Assembly (NCBI RefSeq): GCF_000497045.1
Contig: NW_015961948.1
Coordinates: 620,001-684,000, forward strand
Direction of reading: 5' to 3'
DNA from: Kalmanozyma brasiliensis GHG001
Lineage: Eukaryota; Basidiomycota; Ustilaginomycetes; Ustilaginales
DNA: 64,000 nucleotides
Both the position numbers and the translations under genes were made by a program. Of the stretch, positions 40,776 through 51,167 are shown piece by piece. How positions within the stretch are numbered: position 1 is the stretch's first letter; the number at the start of each line of letters is the position of its first letter. A model generated the notes under the pieces. That model had not been told where the DNA came from, did no database searches, and was given only the letters and a program-made list of their open reading frames with translations.

Positions 40776-42476
40776 TCAGAAGTAGAAGTCGGGTTCAGAT
40801 GCACTGACGTCCGAAGCGTCGTCTTCGCCCATCTCGTCCACGAGCATCTTGACCATGTAAGGGCCCTCAAGCTCGTATCTGAGTCTTCGGTAGTAGTCTC
40901 GAGTACCCACGCCGGAGATGACAGCCAGCTTGCGCGACCCGTGTTCGTCTCTGGCAATGCGTTCGGCCTGCTCCATCAGCAACGTACCGAAACCCTGATG
41001 TTGGAACTTGGTTGGGTCTCGCGAATGGATGGGAACCGCGCTACCGTACGTGTGCAGCTCGCGAACGATCGAACACTGGCCATCCTTTGTCAATTCGGGC
41101 CGGTATGTCCCAGCGGCCGAGCACTTTCGCAGTCGCAGCAGCGCAATGAGAATGTCCTTCTCCGGATCTTCGTAAGCGAGGAAGGATTCCCAGCCGCCGT
41201 TTGCCGTGTAGTCTCGACGGATGAACTCAACCTCGTCCGGTCGGACCTTGGTATGGATCTCGTGCAAGCCGACTTCGCGGTAGCGTACATCGCGACAAGT
41301 GACGCCGAAATCGCGCATGCGCTCCAACGCCAGTTCTCGCAGGTTGCCATTTTCGACACCGGACGATACGAGCGGCATGGGGATGTCACGCTGCACACGA
41401 TAGACTCGCGTCCATGGTGGTACCAGTGCCAAGATACGTGCGATCAAGTCGACCAGGAAGGAAGGGGTATAATTCTTGTAACGACCCGTCCTCCAGAGCT
41501 CGTACAGACCGGTGCCGCGGATGACGAGGGTAGGGTAAAGCTTGAGGCCGTCAGTACGAAAAGCTGGATTCTCGAAGTACTCCTTGAATTGCTCCATGTC
41601 ACGCTCGACGCCGACGTTGGGGAGATCTGGCATCATGTGCGCAACGATCTTGTAGCCAGCATCTTTGGCAAGCTGGAAGGTCTCGCAGACCGCTTTGACG
41701 GTGTGCCCTCGGTTGGTGTCCCTCGCTACGTCTTCATAGACGGATTGCACGCCAATTTCGAGGCGAGTGCAGCCGTACCGGAGCATCTGAGAAAGGTGTG
41801 GTCGCAAGCAGTAGTCGGGCCGTGTCTCGATGGTGATACCGATGCATTTCGTCAGGGCGCGTTCCGAGTATTTGACGGCCTCATCGACGTCTTGACCGTT
41901 GAATCCGCTGAGGGCGTTGTGCAGCTGCGCGATGAATTGGCTGCGATAGGTCTCGGACAAAGACATGAAAGTGCCGCCCATGATAATGTACTCGACTTTG
42001 TCGACACTGTGACCCAGCTCGCGGAGCTGCTGCACTCGGTTCTTGGATTGCTCGTAGGGATCGTATCGAGCTCGAATGGCTCGCATCGAGGTGGGTTCAT
42101 ATCCGGTGTAAGACTGGGTGCTGTACTCGAAGTCGGAGTCGGGACCGCCTGGACAGTAGACGCAAATGTTGCCGGTAAGAGCGATGTGGGGGCATCGATG
42201 TGGCTTGCACATGACGGCTACTACAGCGATACCAGAAGCACTTCGCACGGGTTTGGCCTTGAGTGCAGGGACGAGCACTTTGCGATACGCCTCAGGAATA
42301 GCAGCGATAATGTCGGTGAGTCGTGGAACTCCATTGTAGCCGTGTCTTTTGCAGGTGCTTGTGCGAATGCTGTTCAACGAGACTGACGCTGAGCGGTCAT
42401 GGGCATCGACGAGCTGTGCTGCAATGTCTGCGCAAACCCGCAGCAGCAGCTCGGCGGAATTGGCAGATGCACCCAT
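40776..42476 (-). CDS. ELP3: Elongator complex catalytic subunit Elp3 (radical SAM / acetyltransferase)
   Basis: 566 residues in one exon. The radical-SAM part has the Cys ligands in [20 protein letters not shown], then GGTFMSL, ETRPDY and [12 protein letters not shown]. The C-terminal GNAT domain has [16 protein letters not shown] as the acetyl-CoA P-loop. Elp3 makes the 5-carboxymethyl intermediate on wobble uridine 34 of tRNAs, forming mcm5/ncm5 derivatives, in the cytoplasm. Length fits the usual ~550. Divergent from GCV3 with 327 bases between starts. Confidence 0.96.
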   Translation of the reverse strand: MGASANSAELLLRVCADIAAQLVDAHDRSASVSLNSIRTSTCKRHGYNGVPRLTDIIAAIPEAYRKVLVPALKAKPVRSASGIAVVAVMCKPHRCPHIALTGNICVYCPGGPDSDFEYSTQSYTGYEPTSMRAIRARYDPYEQSKNRVQQLRELGHSVDKVEYIIMGGTFMSLSETYRSQFIAQLHNALSGFNGQDVDEAVKYSERALTKCIGITIETRPDYCLRPHLSQMLRYGCTRLEIGVQSVYEDVARDTNRGHTVKAVCETFQLAKDAGYKIVAHMMPDLPNVGVERDMEQFKEYFENPAFRTDGLKLYPTLVIRGTGLYELWRTGRYKNYTPSFLVDLIARILALVPPWTRVYRVQRDIPMPLVSSGVENGNLRELALERMRDFGVTCRDVRYREVGLHEIHTKVRPDEVEFIRRDYTANGGWESFLAYEDPEKDILIALLRLRKCSAAGTYRPELTKDGQCSIVRELHTYGSAVPIHSRDPTKFQHQGFGTLLMEQAERIARDEHGSRKLAVISGVGTRDYYRRLRYELEGPYMVKMLVDEMGEDDASDVSASEPDFYF

Positions 42477-42803
42477 GGTGGGTCGAGAATTGCAGGAGAC
42501 TGCTGAGGATGCTGATGCGCTTCGATCAGCTCTCAGAAAGGTCGGAAGATGCGGGAGGCGAGGTAGGGAGCTATGACGGAAAGAAGATGATGGTTGGTCG
42601 TGGCTGACTTTGAAGAAACAAAAAATGTTAAGCGCAGCTTCGGCACTCGGAATTGCTTTTTCAGGTCAAGAACCACCAAAGCTTTGTCGTGACTTATCGG
42701 GTGCGGAGTAGTCACAAGGACCGCACGTTCCATCTGAATTCACGACCCTCACCATCATCACATCCTTCCTCGAACTCATCCTCAACAAAGAAGAGTAGAC
42801 ACG
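42477..42803. promoter_or_regulatory. Divergent promoter between ELP3 and GCV3
   Basis: 327 bases separate the two start codons. No clear motif beyond an A-rich stretch near 42610-42630; the GCV3 side is rich in CATC. Confidence 0.4.
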
Positions 42804-43589
42804 ATGCTCGCTGCCATTCGTCCAACCGTCCAGATTCTCAGCAGGTCTGCTGTCCGCGTTGCACCCAGGCCATTCGCGGCCCCGCTGATGCGAGCAGGGT
42901 TTACTTCCAGCGTACGAGTCAACGGCGTGCAGAAGCGATTCACCGAGGAGCACGAATGGGTCTCTTTTGACGATGCCACCAACATTGGTACCGTTGGAAT
43001 CACCGACTACGCACAGAAGGCGCTCGGCGATGTCGTGTTCATCGAGCTTCCCGAGGCTGGTGCTCAGGTCAAGAAGGGAGGTCAGTATCTCTGCAGCAGA
43101 AAGCGACACCATCAGCCAAGATCAAGTCTGATGTGCTGACATTGCCCGCTTCCAATTGTTACCAAATTGGCACTCCGTTCCGACTGTGTCAGATGACATC
43201 GGGGCTGTCGAATCCGTAAGTGACAGGGACCCATATCGAAGTTGTAATGAGACTCGGACTGACACTTGAATCGAGCGTTTGCCGCGAACTGTTGCTCTAT
43301 ACAGGTGAAGGCTGCTTCGGACATCTACGCACCTGTCTCTGGCCAGATTGAGGCTGTCAACGAGAAGCTCAATGACGAGCCCAGCTTGCTCAACAAGCAG
43401 CCCGAAAGCGATGGTACGTACCGCGCCGCGCTAACGAGCGCAGCTGTGAACACGCCCTTCTGACCCTGCTTGCCCTTTTCGATTTCGGCTGTATTGACAG
43501 GCTGGCTCTGCCAGATCAAGCTCTCGAACCCTTCCGACTTCGAGACGCTCCTTACCGCCGAAGCTTACCAGAAGATCTGCGAGAACTAA
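42804..43589 (+). CDS. GCV3: Glycine cleavage system H protein, mitochondrial, four exons
   Basis: Exons 42804-43080, 43193-43215 (23 nt), 43305-43413 and 43501-43589 give 165 residues. The first 35 residues are an Arg-rich, Ser-rich mitochondrial presequence ([20 protein letters not shown]). The mature protein reads [33 protein letters not shown], then after two splices [22 protein letters not shown], with the lipoyl-accepting Lys in ESVKA. The end is [23 protein letters not shown] protein shuttles the aminomethyl group from P to T protein and is also a lipoyl donor. All exon joins restore the frame and give family sequence. Confidence 0.95.
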
Positions 43590-46462
43590 TGCCGATCCTA
43601 AACTGCTTCCGACCCTCACTGGGAAGATTCCAAATTGCTCTCCACTGTCACGCATTGTCTCTTAACAGACCTAATCAACGCTCGTGCTCAAGATAGAAGT
43701 GCGCGGCACATGCTGTCTGTGAGAGCCCGCCAAGGGAAAGCTGTGAGAGCGTGTTGATGAACAAGTTGTTCTGTGGTCTGGTGACAACGAACGGCTGTGA
43801 CGGATAAGAAGCCGCGATTCTTCCGGATGAGACGGTCCAGCGGCAGGTTTCCGATCTGTATTCATCGGGAGATTTGGTCTGCCGATAGTACGAGGTCTAC
43901 CCCACCCATCTGCCTGCGTTGCAAGCAGCTTGGCTCGGGCTCCTCCTGCTGTGATGAGTTCTGTTCTCTTGAGCTTATCGCATCGACGCCAAGCTTGGAT
44001 CCCCGCGCTCACCTTCCGCAATCAGCTTATCCACTAGCGACTCGGCTCGGATACAGTGAGAGCGGTTGCGGAATCCTCAATACCGAGGCACGCAAGGCAG
44101 CGACGAAAGCTTTGAGGCTGTGACAAAGCTCACAAGCGCCTCATCGGGAACTCTTCGGCTGGGTTGGGAAAGTGCCACAATCGTTCTTAATGGTGTCGCA
44201 GCTGACACGAATTACGAGCGGCGCTTGAATCGGACTATCCCGCTGCCATGCATGAGTGGCATCGGGCGAGTGTTGGCAACTCGACAGGGCTCAGCTCGAG
44301 CTGACCACAGACGGTCGTACGACGCCAACACCAGAGCCTCTCGCCGCGCCGCGCCACGCCCATTGCTAAGGCGTCGGATCAGTTGCCGTGCTTTGACGTC
44401 GGCGCCGACTCACTATGACCGCTATCAGGCGGGACGATCCGAGCTGACAAGCGCGGCTCGCCCGCGCATGCCGGCTCACAAAAACGGTTCTAGAAGATGT
44501 GTGACAGCCTAGCCGGAGACTAACCCGCTCACCCTCGCCTGACGGCCCGATATCAGTAGCTAGAAGAAAAAGAAGTGGCCCAAGGGCTCTTTGTCGGGAT
44601 CCCACCGCCTAGCTTCCGTCGTGCTAAGCAATCGCCCTCTTGAAGGCCCCACCTCGCGCTGCTAAGGGTGCCTTTCGGCACGCGTCTGACCCTTGCGTCT
44701 AAAAATGTAGCGCGCGTTCCGGTCCTCGTGTCGACTCCTCGCGTTGCCTTCGAGCACTTTACAGGCTACGCCGACTGAATTGAACATCAATGTACCTACA
44801 TGGAGTGGTTGCTGCAACCTGCGCGCAACGTTGTCAAGCGCTGCTGGTCGACAGAACACCAGGGGAAGCTGAACAAGGTGCATTATAGACTGCGCTTGCA
44901 ATCGCAAAAAAAAAAAAAAANNNNNNNNNNNNNNNNNNNNNNNNNNNCGCAGACCCATGCGCCGTTTCATTTTAGGGACAATGAGCGGGCTGCAGCTGAC
45001 ATGGCCGCTTTTTTCCCATCCTCCCCGAGCCCATGGGACTTTTGTGTCTGGCCTTCATTCCTCATTCTTGTTCACTCGACCATGGCTCCTCCTGGATCTT
45101 TCAATGGCTGTTGCTCCTGGATCCAAGAGATCGTCTGATCGGAGCAGTTGAAAGTCAAATGAGGCGTTGTGCGACTGTTGTTCACAAAACATTCGGCGTC
45201 AACGACGGATGCCAGCGTGGCCTTTGACTGAGACTGGGCGATGCCCTTGCAGCTGTCACTCTGTTTCTCGAGGCAAGGTTTGGACATGATGCGATCCAAG
45301 GCGATCTCTTGGAAAGGGCCGTTTGACTGCTCAGCGGTAGGAGAGCGACAAGCGCAGGCGAGCTAGCCGGCCAGAGTCGGACTGGGGCCGGGACCGTGTG
45401 TCTCAACTTTGCATTTCCACTCATGCGCCTCTCTCACACACCAGAAAGGAATTAGAGTTCGCGTTGCCTTGAACTGGGCGGTCGCCGATGCAAGCCTCTC
45501 CTCTCTCTCTGCTTCGAGTCTCGACTGCGTTCCTCTCCAACCAGCCGAGCGCCCAAGCAATCACGATCCATCATCCTCATTCCTCTCTTGCTGCTCGCTT
45601 GTTTGCTTGGCTTGGTGTGGATCCGTGTCAAGTGTTCGACGGGCAGCTCTTCCACTCACAGGCTGTGGCTCGTATCGCGCAGCACCATCCAGCCGCTGTG
45701 GTGCCATGAGAATTCAGGCTGCAGCGCTGACAGCCATTCAGACGTCGAGCCTCGCCAATGCAATGCAACGGGTCTGTCTGCCTGCAAGAAAAGAAAAAAG
45801 AAAATTTATTCATTTGGCTCGCTTTTTGTGCCAGGTGGTGGGGTGCTGTTCCGCCAATCTGGCCTTTTGACGCCCCCCGCCTGCCCCTCTTTCTCATTCC
45901 GCTCATGAACAAACACTGCTGGTTCGCCCGGAGATCGCCTTTCCCACGTTAGCTGCAGGCCCAGACGCGCTTTTGCGGCTCATGCGCCTCTGCTTTTTGC
46001 CATTTGCCGCTGTGCTCTGCTCTGTTCTCCTCCTCCTCCTCTCTTCTCCTGACCCTCCTCGCTCCCCCTTGCCCCATTCTCGGCCACAGTAGCAAGCGCT
46101 CGTGTAACTTTTGCGTGGACAGCCCGTCGCGCGACCTCTTACAGCCGCGATTCTATGCCACGACTTGGCTCGCAGCCGATTTAGGGTCTATTTCTCACCC
46201 TAGATTGCAACAGCTAGGTACATATACCTCTCGACCTTCCACGTCAAACTTTGATCATCTTTCCCGACCCCCGACCTTGCTTCTTCGACCCGTCACCATC
46301 CTTCTGCTCGCCATCATCTGCGTCTCGCTCTGTCTTTCGCCGTCCACTCTCGTTCCGGACTCGTAGATCCCGTCACGGCTTCGCACGCCGTCAGCATCCC
46401 ACTCTTCACTATCAACCTCAGACGCTAGACTTGCTTTGCACAGAGAGCATCTTTTCTTCAAG
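43590..46462. other. 2.9 kb gene-poor stretch with an assembly gap
   Basis: Longest region without a supported gene. ORFs up to about 150 codons occur on both strands but have no motifs. The right end (about 45960-46460) is strongly pyrimidine-rich (TCTCCTCCTCCTCCTC) and is probably the promoter and long 5' UTR of the membrane-protein gene at 46463. No tRNA or 5S gene was recognised. Confidence 0.5.
44906..44947. other. A15 homopolymer followed by a 27-base assembly gap (N)
   Basis: Fifteen A residues (44906-44920) run into 27 N (44921-44947). The gap size is probably arbitrary and the homopolymer likely broke the assembly. Confidence 0.95.
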
Positions 46463-47683
46463 ATGGCCGGCAGTACAGCTCTGGGCCCTGGGTCGTCATT
46501 CCCTTCCATGGACCTCTCGTAAGTAGCCCCAGCTCAGATCGCCTGACCAGTGACGAGCGCAATATCGACTGACCTTCTCATCGTTGCCTCCGCGCTTCAT
46601 ACATGCGTTCACAGCTTGGGCTGCATGTACATCGGTGTCATGCTCAACGTCTGGCTCTACGGTTTCTCCATCGTTCAAGCCTACATCTACTATGTCAACT
46701 TCAAGAACGACAAGCCTCTCATGAGGTACTTTGTGCTCTTCCTCGTCATCGCCGACTCGATCAACGCCGTCTTTGACCAGGTCTTCATGTACCAGTACCT
46801 CGTCTCCAATTTTGGCAACCTCGTCTACGCCACCAAGAGTAATCGCGCCTTTGCTGCCGATCCCGTCATGACCGGTATCATCGCCTTCTCCACCCAGCTC
46901 TTCTTCGCTTGGCGTGTGTACAAGCTGATGCACTCCAAGATCATGCCCGCTCTCATTGCCACCGGTGCCGCCGTCTCGCTCCTCAGCGCTATCGGCACCA
47001 CTGTCGGTGTCGAGATCGTCCTCTTCTTCCAGGAATTCCAAAAGTTCCAGGTGGTCGTCATCTTGTGGCTCGGCTTTGCTGCGCTCACCGACGTCCTCAT
47101 CACGGGCTCGCTCGTCTGGACACTCAACAAGTCGCGAACCGGTTTTGCCGGCACCGACGACGTCATTACCAAGTTGATTCGAATGACGCTCCAGACCGGT
47201 GCGCTCACCACCGTGTTCGCCATTGTCGATCTCGTCCTCTTCCTGACTTCCACCACAACGCTCCACTTGGTCTTCAACCTGCCGCTCGCCAAGCTCTACG
47301 TCAACTCGCTGCTTTCCACGCTCAACGCACGTGTCACCATCGGTCAGGGTGCTCAGCAGTACACCATGGAGGGCTCAAACAGCGACAATGCTCGCCGTGG
47401 CATTTCGACCACCCGAACCAAGCGCTCCGGTGCTTTCCGTCCCGGTGGAAACAACCAGCCCAACGTCATCCGCACTCAGGTCTCGATGCACGACGATGTC
47501 GAGAATGGTCTCGGCGACTACAACAGTCAGGACAACTTTGAAACCGGCATCCACATCAAGACTATCGAAGAGACCTTTGAGGAGCGACATGAGCGCGACG
47601 GCATGCGTGGCTACCCAAGCTCGCAAGAGAGCTCGCTCCCCGTTCTGGAGAAGAGCAGCCGTAGCGACAAGGACTCGCTCTGA
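46463..47683 (+). CDS. Multi-pass membrane protein, DUF6534-like, two exons
   Basis: Exon 1 46463-46518 (MAGSTALGPGSSFPSMDL) and exon 2 46615-47683 are joined by a 96-nt intron (GTAAGT...ACAG); 374 residues. Seven hydrophobic helices follow: LGCMYIGVMLNVWLYGFSI, YFVLFLVIADSINAVFDQV, VMTGIIAFSTQLFFAWRVY, PALIATGAAVSLLSAIGTT, VVVILWLGFAALTDVLITG, TGALTTVFAIVDLVLFL and a last one with PLAKLYVNSLLSTLNAR. This order, including QLFFAWRVY and the SLLSTLNAR end, is that of the fungal DUF6534 family, which is abundant in basidiomycetes. The 130-residue cytosolic tail is hydrophilic. Function unknown; a receptor-like role is only a guess. Confidence 0.85.
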
Positions 47684-48509
47684 GTTGCCGCAATCAAAAA
47701 GCAAGACTTTGTTGTCTTTACACGGTCTCTAGTCGTTTCTCGTTGGAGAGAACGACAATCGTAGCCGATGCAGTGCCAAGGGGACCGGAGTCTCCTTCTG
47801 GCCGCCGGCTTGTCATTGTTCTCAGTCGCTGTCACCAATCGCATTTGTCATTCGTTCTCATCGCAACTCGAAGCTCTTCCGTCACTTGATTCGTCTTGCG
47901 CGTGTCTCGAATCGATGTCAGCCAGTGAGAAGCCACGTCCTTACCGGACTGAATTGAGCGGTATCATCGGATGACTGTGACGGCAAACTCTTCATCGGTG
48001 TGTCTCCAGCACGCTCTGTCTGATCTGGACGTGGGAGCTAGACATGATGCTCCTTGGTGTGGTGGCAGGGCGGTGCCATGGTATGACAGAGCGAGCAGGG
48101 CGGTGAGAACATCGGAACGATAGACAGCGATGCGATCCGAAGCGTCAACGTGACGGCCAACACGGATCTATTTGGACCAACACGACACAAGAAGAGCTGA
48201 CCCAATCCATGAGCGAAATCATGCAGCAGCTGATCAGCAGTCTTCCTCTCGTCATTTTCACGCCCGTGCCAATTCAACTTTTTGACGAGAAGATGCGATA
48301 ACTCCACCTGGATCTGGTCTACACGATCTGCTATACTTCCACAACGTCTTCGCGATCGCAAGAGACTCCATCTAGCGGCTTGGGGCAGCAAACATCGATT
48401 ACCTGTGCTGTCCTCGACTCATCTCATCACCTCAACGGGGCACATTCACAAGGAACGGGACGACAGGCATTCCAGAGGCATACATGTTGACGAGATAGCT
48501 CTGCATCCC
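47684..48509. other. Intergenic stretch upstream of the second mitochondrial carrier
   Basis: About 825 bases. The frame of the carrier is open from 48282, so up to 76 more N-terminal codons are possible. Otherwise no gene is seen. Confidence 0.45.
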
Positions 48510-49823
48510 ATGGATAGACAAACCTGCAGCCACTATGGTTGCTCTGATCAACGACGATCGACGACGACGGCTGCGGCAACGGTAGATGACGATCAGTCAC
48601 GCGCGGGCCCATCACAATATCGTCCAACTCGACACACCTCGTCTTCAGCATCGCGATCACGCTCCTACCCCATCCACTCCCCCTCAGAAACCCCATCACC
48701 ATCGCTCTACAAACAGGCCACCGACTACGCGCGCTCCCTGCAATGGACCAAGGAAGAGACCGATGAATTCCTCCTCCAGAACCGCACCGTCGTCACCGCG
48801 GGCACCGCCTCGCTCGTCTCGACCGCCGCCTCGTTCCCGTTCGACTCGGTGAAATCGCGCCTCCAAGTGCGCGACTACCCGTCGATATGGGCGTGCGCCA
48901 AGTCCGTCGTACGCGAAGAAGGCTTCCGCGGCTTCTTTCGCGGCGTCACCATCCCTTTGATCACCATCTCGTTCGTACGCACCTCGTCCTTTTCCATCTA
49001 CTACAACACCAAGGCGGCGCTGCATCGCAACGGCATCTTTGACGACTCGTCGCGGTTGATACACACGGCGCTGTCGGGCGCGGCGGGCGGCGCGACGAGC
49101 GGCATCATCATCTCGTGCGGCTCGGCGCCGTTTGAGCTGGTCAAAGTGCAACGCCAGTTGGAGTACCTCATCGCCGTGCAGAAGGGTTTGGTGAAGAAGA
49201 ACACCTCGGCCAACGGAGGCGGGCGGACGTTTGTGCCTCAATCGGGCTTCCAAGCCGCCGCAAACATCTACAAGAACTTTGGCGGCATCAAGGGCTTCTA
49301 CATGGGCTTTCCGTTGCATATGGCGAGAGACACCTTTGGTACTGCGCTCTACTTTGGCTTCTACGACTCGATCCGCAAGCTCGTTACGCGCCACTCGACG
49401 TCGGATTCGATATCCGGTCCGAGCCTGTACGGCATCCCGGGACCCGTCGTTTCGTTCCTATCCGGTTCGTCAGCAGGTATCCTCTCATGGATGATCCTCT
49501 ACCCGGTGGACCTGATCAAGACCAAGGTGCAGCGCGACGCCCTCGCCGGCAACCCCAAGCAGTTTACGGGCTGGCAGACGTTCATGCACATGATCCGGGA
49601 GCGCCCGATCGTCCAGGAGGAAGGCGGAAAGCAACGGATACTGAAGACGGACACGTTCCTAGCGAGATTCTTGCGGTTGTATCGCGGACTGGGCGTTTCG
49701 GCGCTGCGCAGCTTCATCTCTCACGGTCTCACCTGGACGTTGATCGAGACCATCTCGGGCAAAATTACGGAGAGGACGGGTCAGTCGGTGTCGTATGCGC
49801 CAGATGCCAAGCAGGAAGAGTGA
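48510..49823 (+). CDS. Mitochondrial carrier family protein, substrate unknown
   Basis: 437 residues from ATG 48510 (MDRQTCSHYG), no intron; an earlier in-frame ATG at 48282 exists. After a 90-residue Ser-rich lead come three carrier repeats with PxD/ExxK signatures: ASFPFDSVKSRLQ, SAPFELVKVQRQ and LYPVDLIKTKVQR. Helix and matrix-loop sequence such as GFRGFFRGVTIPLI, GGIKGFYMGFPLHMARDT and RLYRGLGVSALR fits. The first loops are closest in style to the poorly characterised yeast YFR045W-type carriers. Long N-terminus and Gly-rich loop (KKNTSANGGGRTF) are unusual. Predicted to lie in the inner mitochondrial membrane. Confidence 0.85.
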   Translation: MDRQTCSHYGCSDQRRSTTTAAATVDDDQSRAGPSQYRPTRHTSSSASRSRSYPIHSPSETPSPSLYKQATDYARSLQWTKEETDEFLLQNRTVVTAGTASLVSTAASFPFDSVKSRLQVRDYPSIWACAKSVVREEGFRGFFRGVTIPLITISFVRTSSFSIYYNTKAALHRNGIFDDSSRLIHTALSGAAGGATSGIIISCGSAPFELVKVQRQLEYLIAVQKGLVKKNTSANGGGRTFVPQSGFQAAANIYKNFGGIKGFYMGFPLHMARDTFGTALYFGFYDSIRKLVTRHSTSDSISGPSLYGIPGPVVSFLSGSSAGILSWMILYPVDLIKTKVQRDALAGNPKQFTGWQTFMHMIRERPIVQEEGGKQRILKTDTFLARFLRLYRGLGVSALRSFISHGLTWTLIETISGKITERTGQSVSYAPDAKQEE

Positions 49824-50038
49824 TGGCCGTGCGATCGTGTAGAAACGCAATAGAACAGCGGAAAGCATCTTTGGCAATTCATACCCTCCCACCCGTCTTC
49901 TTGCGACCGAAGCAGCGTCGGACTCGTCTATGACTGAGACGTTTCAACACAGGAACAGCAGGGGCTCAACACAAACTCGCAAAACCGTTCGCAGCAGTGG
50001 CACAGTACAGTATATGCATTGCATTTCGTGGCACGACA

Positions 50039-50837
50039 TCATTGACCCGTCAACAGACGCTGCAGCTCCTGCGGGGTGTATCGCTTCTTCGGTGTTGGCT
50101 CGGCGGGGATGAGGATGGCGGCCACCTTCCTTCCTTCTTCCGAGAGCATGTTGAACGTTGATGCTGCGTCGTGCTGTGCAAAAAGGAATGGTCAGCGAAT
50201 GAGAAACCTCTCAGCATGTTTGGGATGGGATCTGCCGACTTACGGTACTCTGCACGTCCAGTTGAATGCCCAACTCATTGATGTACTGTCTGATCGGTCC
50301 CGGTGGTGGCAAGACCCGCTTCCCTGTGCCGAAGAGTATGATCTCCGGTCGCTCATCGACCAGCTCAAACACCTTGAAGATCTCCTTGACCCTCGGTGTC
50401 ACCTCGAGCTTTTTGCCGGGTTGAACCATTGCGCCGAGCCAATCCTCCCAGCCAATGCCGCTGGGAACTGCGTAGTCCTGGTTGAGCTTCGGGTGGTCCC
50501 ATAGGAATACCTGGTTATTGAGGATCACGATGGGTTCGGAGAGCACGAGGCCGTCGGCGAGTGTTAGGGAGGTCGGCGAGGTCGAGGCGACAGAGACAGC
50601 GATTGCGGGCGTAGCCGACTCGAGGATGTTGAAAAAGTCGTCGTAGACTGTGCGGTGCTGGCCTGTGTTGGGCTTGCCGCCGGGGTCGTCTGACGGCAAG
50701 CGCCGGTGGGGGGTCGTATGGAACGACGAGGAGGCGACCGCTGCTGCTCTCGTAGGGATGAGACGTGGGGATATAGCTGGACGAGCGGCGCTTCGTGTGA
50801 GCGCGATGCGCAGCAACTGTGTGCTTCTTGCGGCCAT
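50039..50837 (-). CDS. NDUFAF3/Mth938-domain mitochondrial protein, two exons
   Basis: Exons 50837-50244 and 50173-50039 (70-nt intron, GTAAGT...GCACAG) give 242 residues. An Arg-rich presequence (MAARSTQLLRIALTRSAARPA) precedes the DUF498/Mth938 domain: DGLVLSEPIVILNNQVFLWD, FKVFELVDERPEIILFGTGKRVLPPP, INELGIQLDVQST, and after splicing HDAASTFNMLSEEGRKVAAILIP. The tail PTPKKRYTPQELQRLL is basic. In animals NDUFAF3 is a complex I assembly factor; the fungal protein is presumed to act likewise in the matrix. The second exon is not obvious without splicing but completes the domain exactly. Confidence 0.87.
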
Positions 50838-51167
50838 CTTGAAGCTTTTACTGATCTGATCAAGGTGGCGGCGAGCAAGGTCGATGAGAGCAAGGAGCAA
50901 GAAGTTGCGCTCCAAGCCATCAAAGCTTCCGACATGTGGAGTAAAATCTCGCGAAGGTGGTGTAAGCGGTATCGGGACGCGGCCAAAAGTTGACTTTGTT
51001 AGATCCATGAGCCGGCTCACCTTGCCCTCGCTGTCTGTGTCATACTCAGATGAATGCTCAACTTCACACTCACAGCGATGGCCGAGCAGCACGCCTTCGT
51101 TCACACAAGGATACATCACAGGTGAGGCAGATGTGATTTGAGATTGGGTCGAAGTCGATCACCTTCA
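50838..51167. other. Intergenic: NDUFAF3-like promoter and 3' region of the zinc-finger gene
   Basis: 330 bases between two minus-strand genes; no gene seen. Confidence 0.5.

Noticed and set aside
40719..42386. 555-codon open frame on the plus strand, antisense to ELP3
   Set aside because: It mirrors the ELP3 coding frame almost end to end, has no domain motifs, and is expected from the GC-rich codon bias of the real gene.
44066..44512. 148-codon plus-strand ORF in the gene-poor region
   Set aside because: Arg/Ala/Ser-rich in a GC-rich patch with no motif; likely chance.
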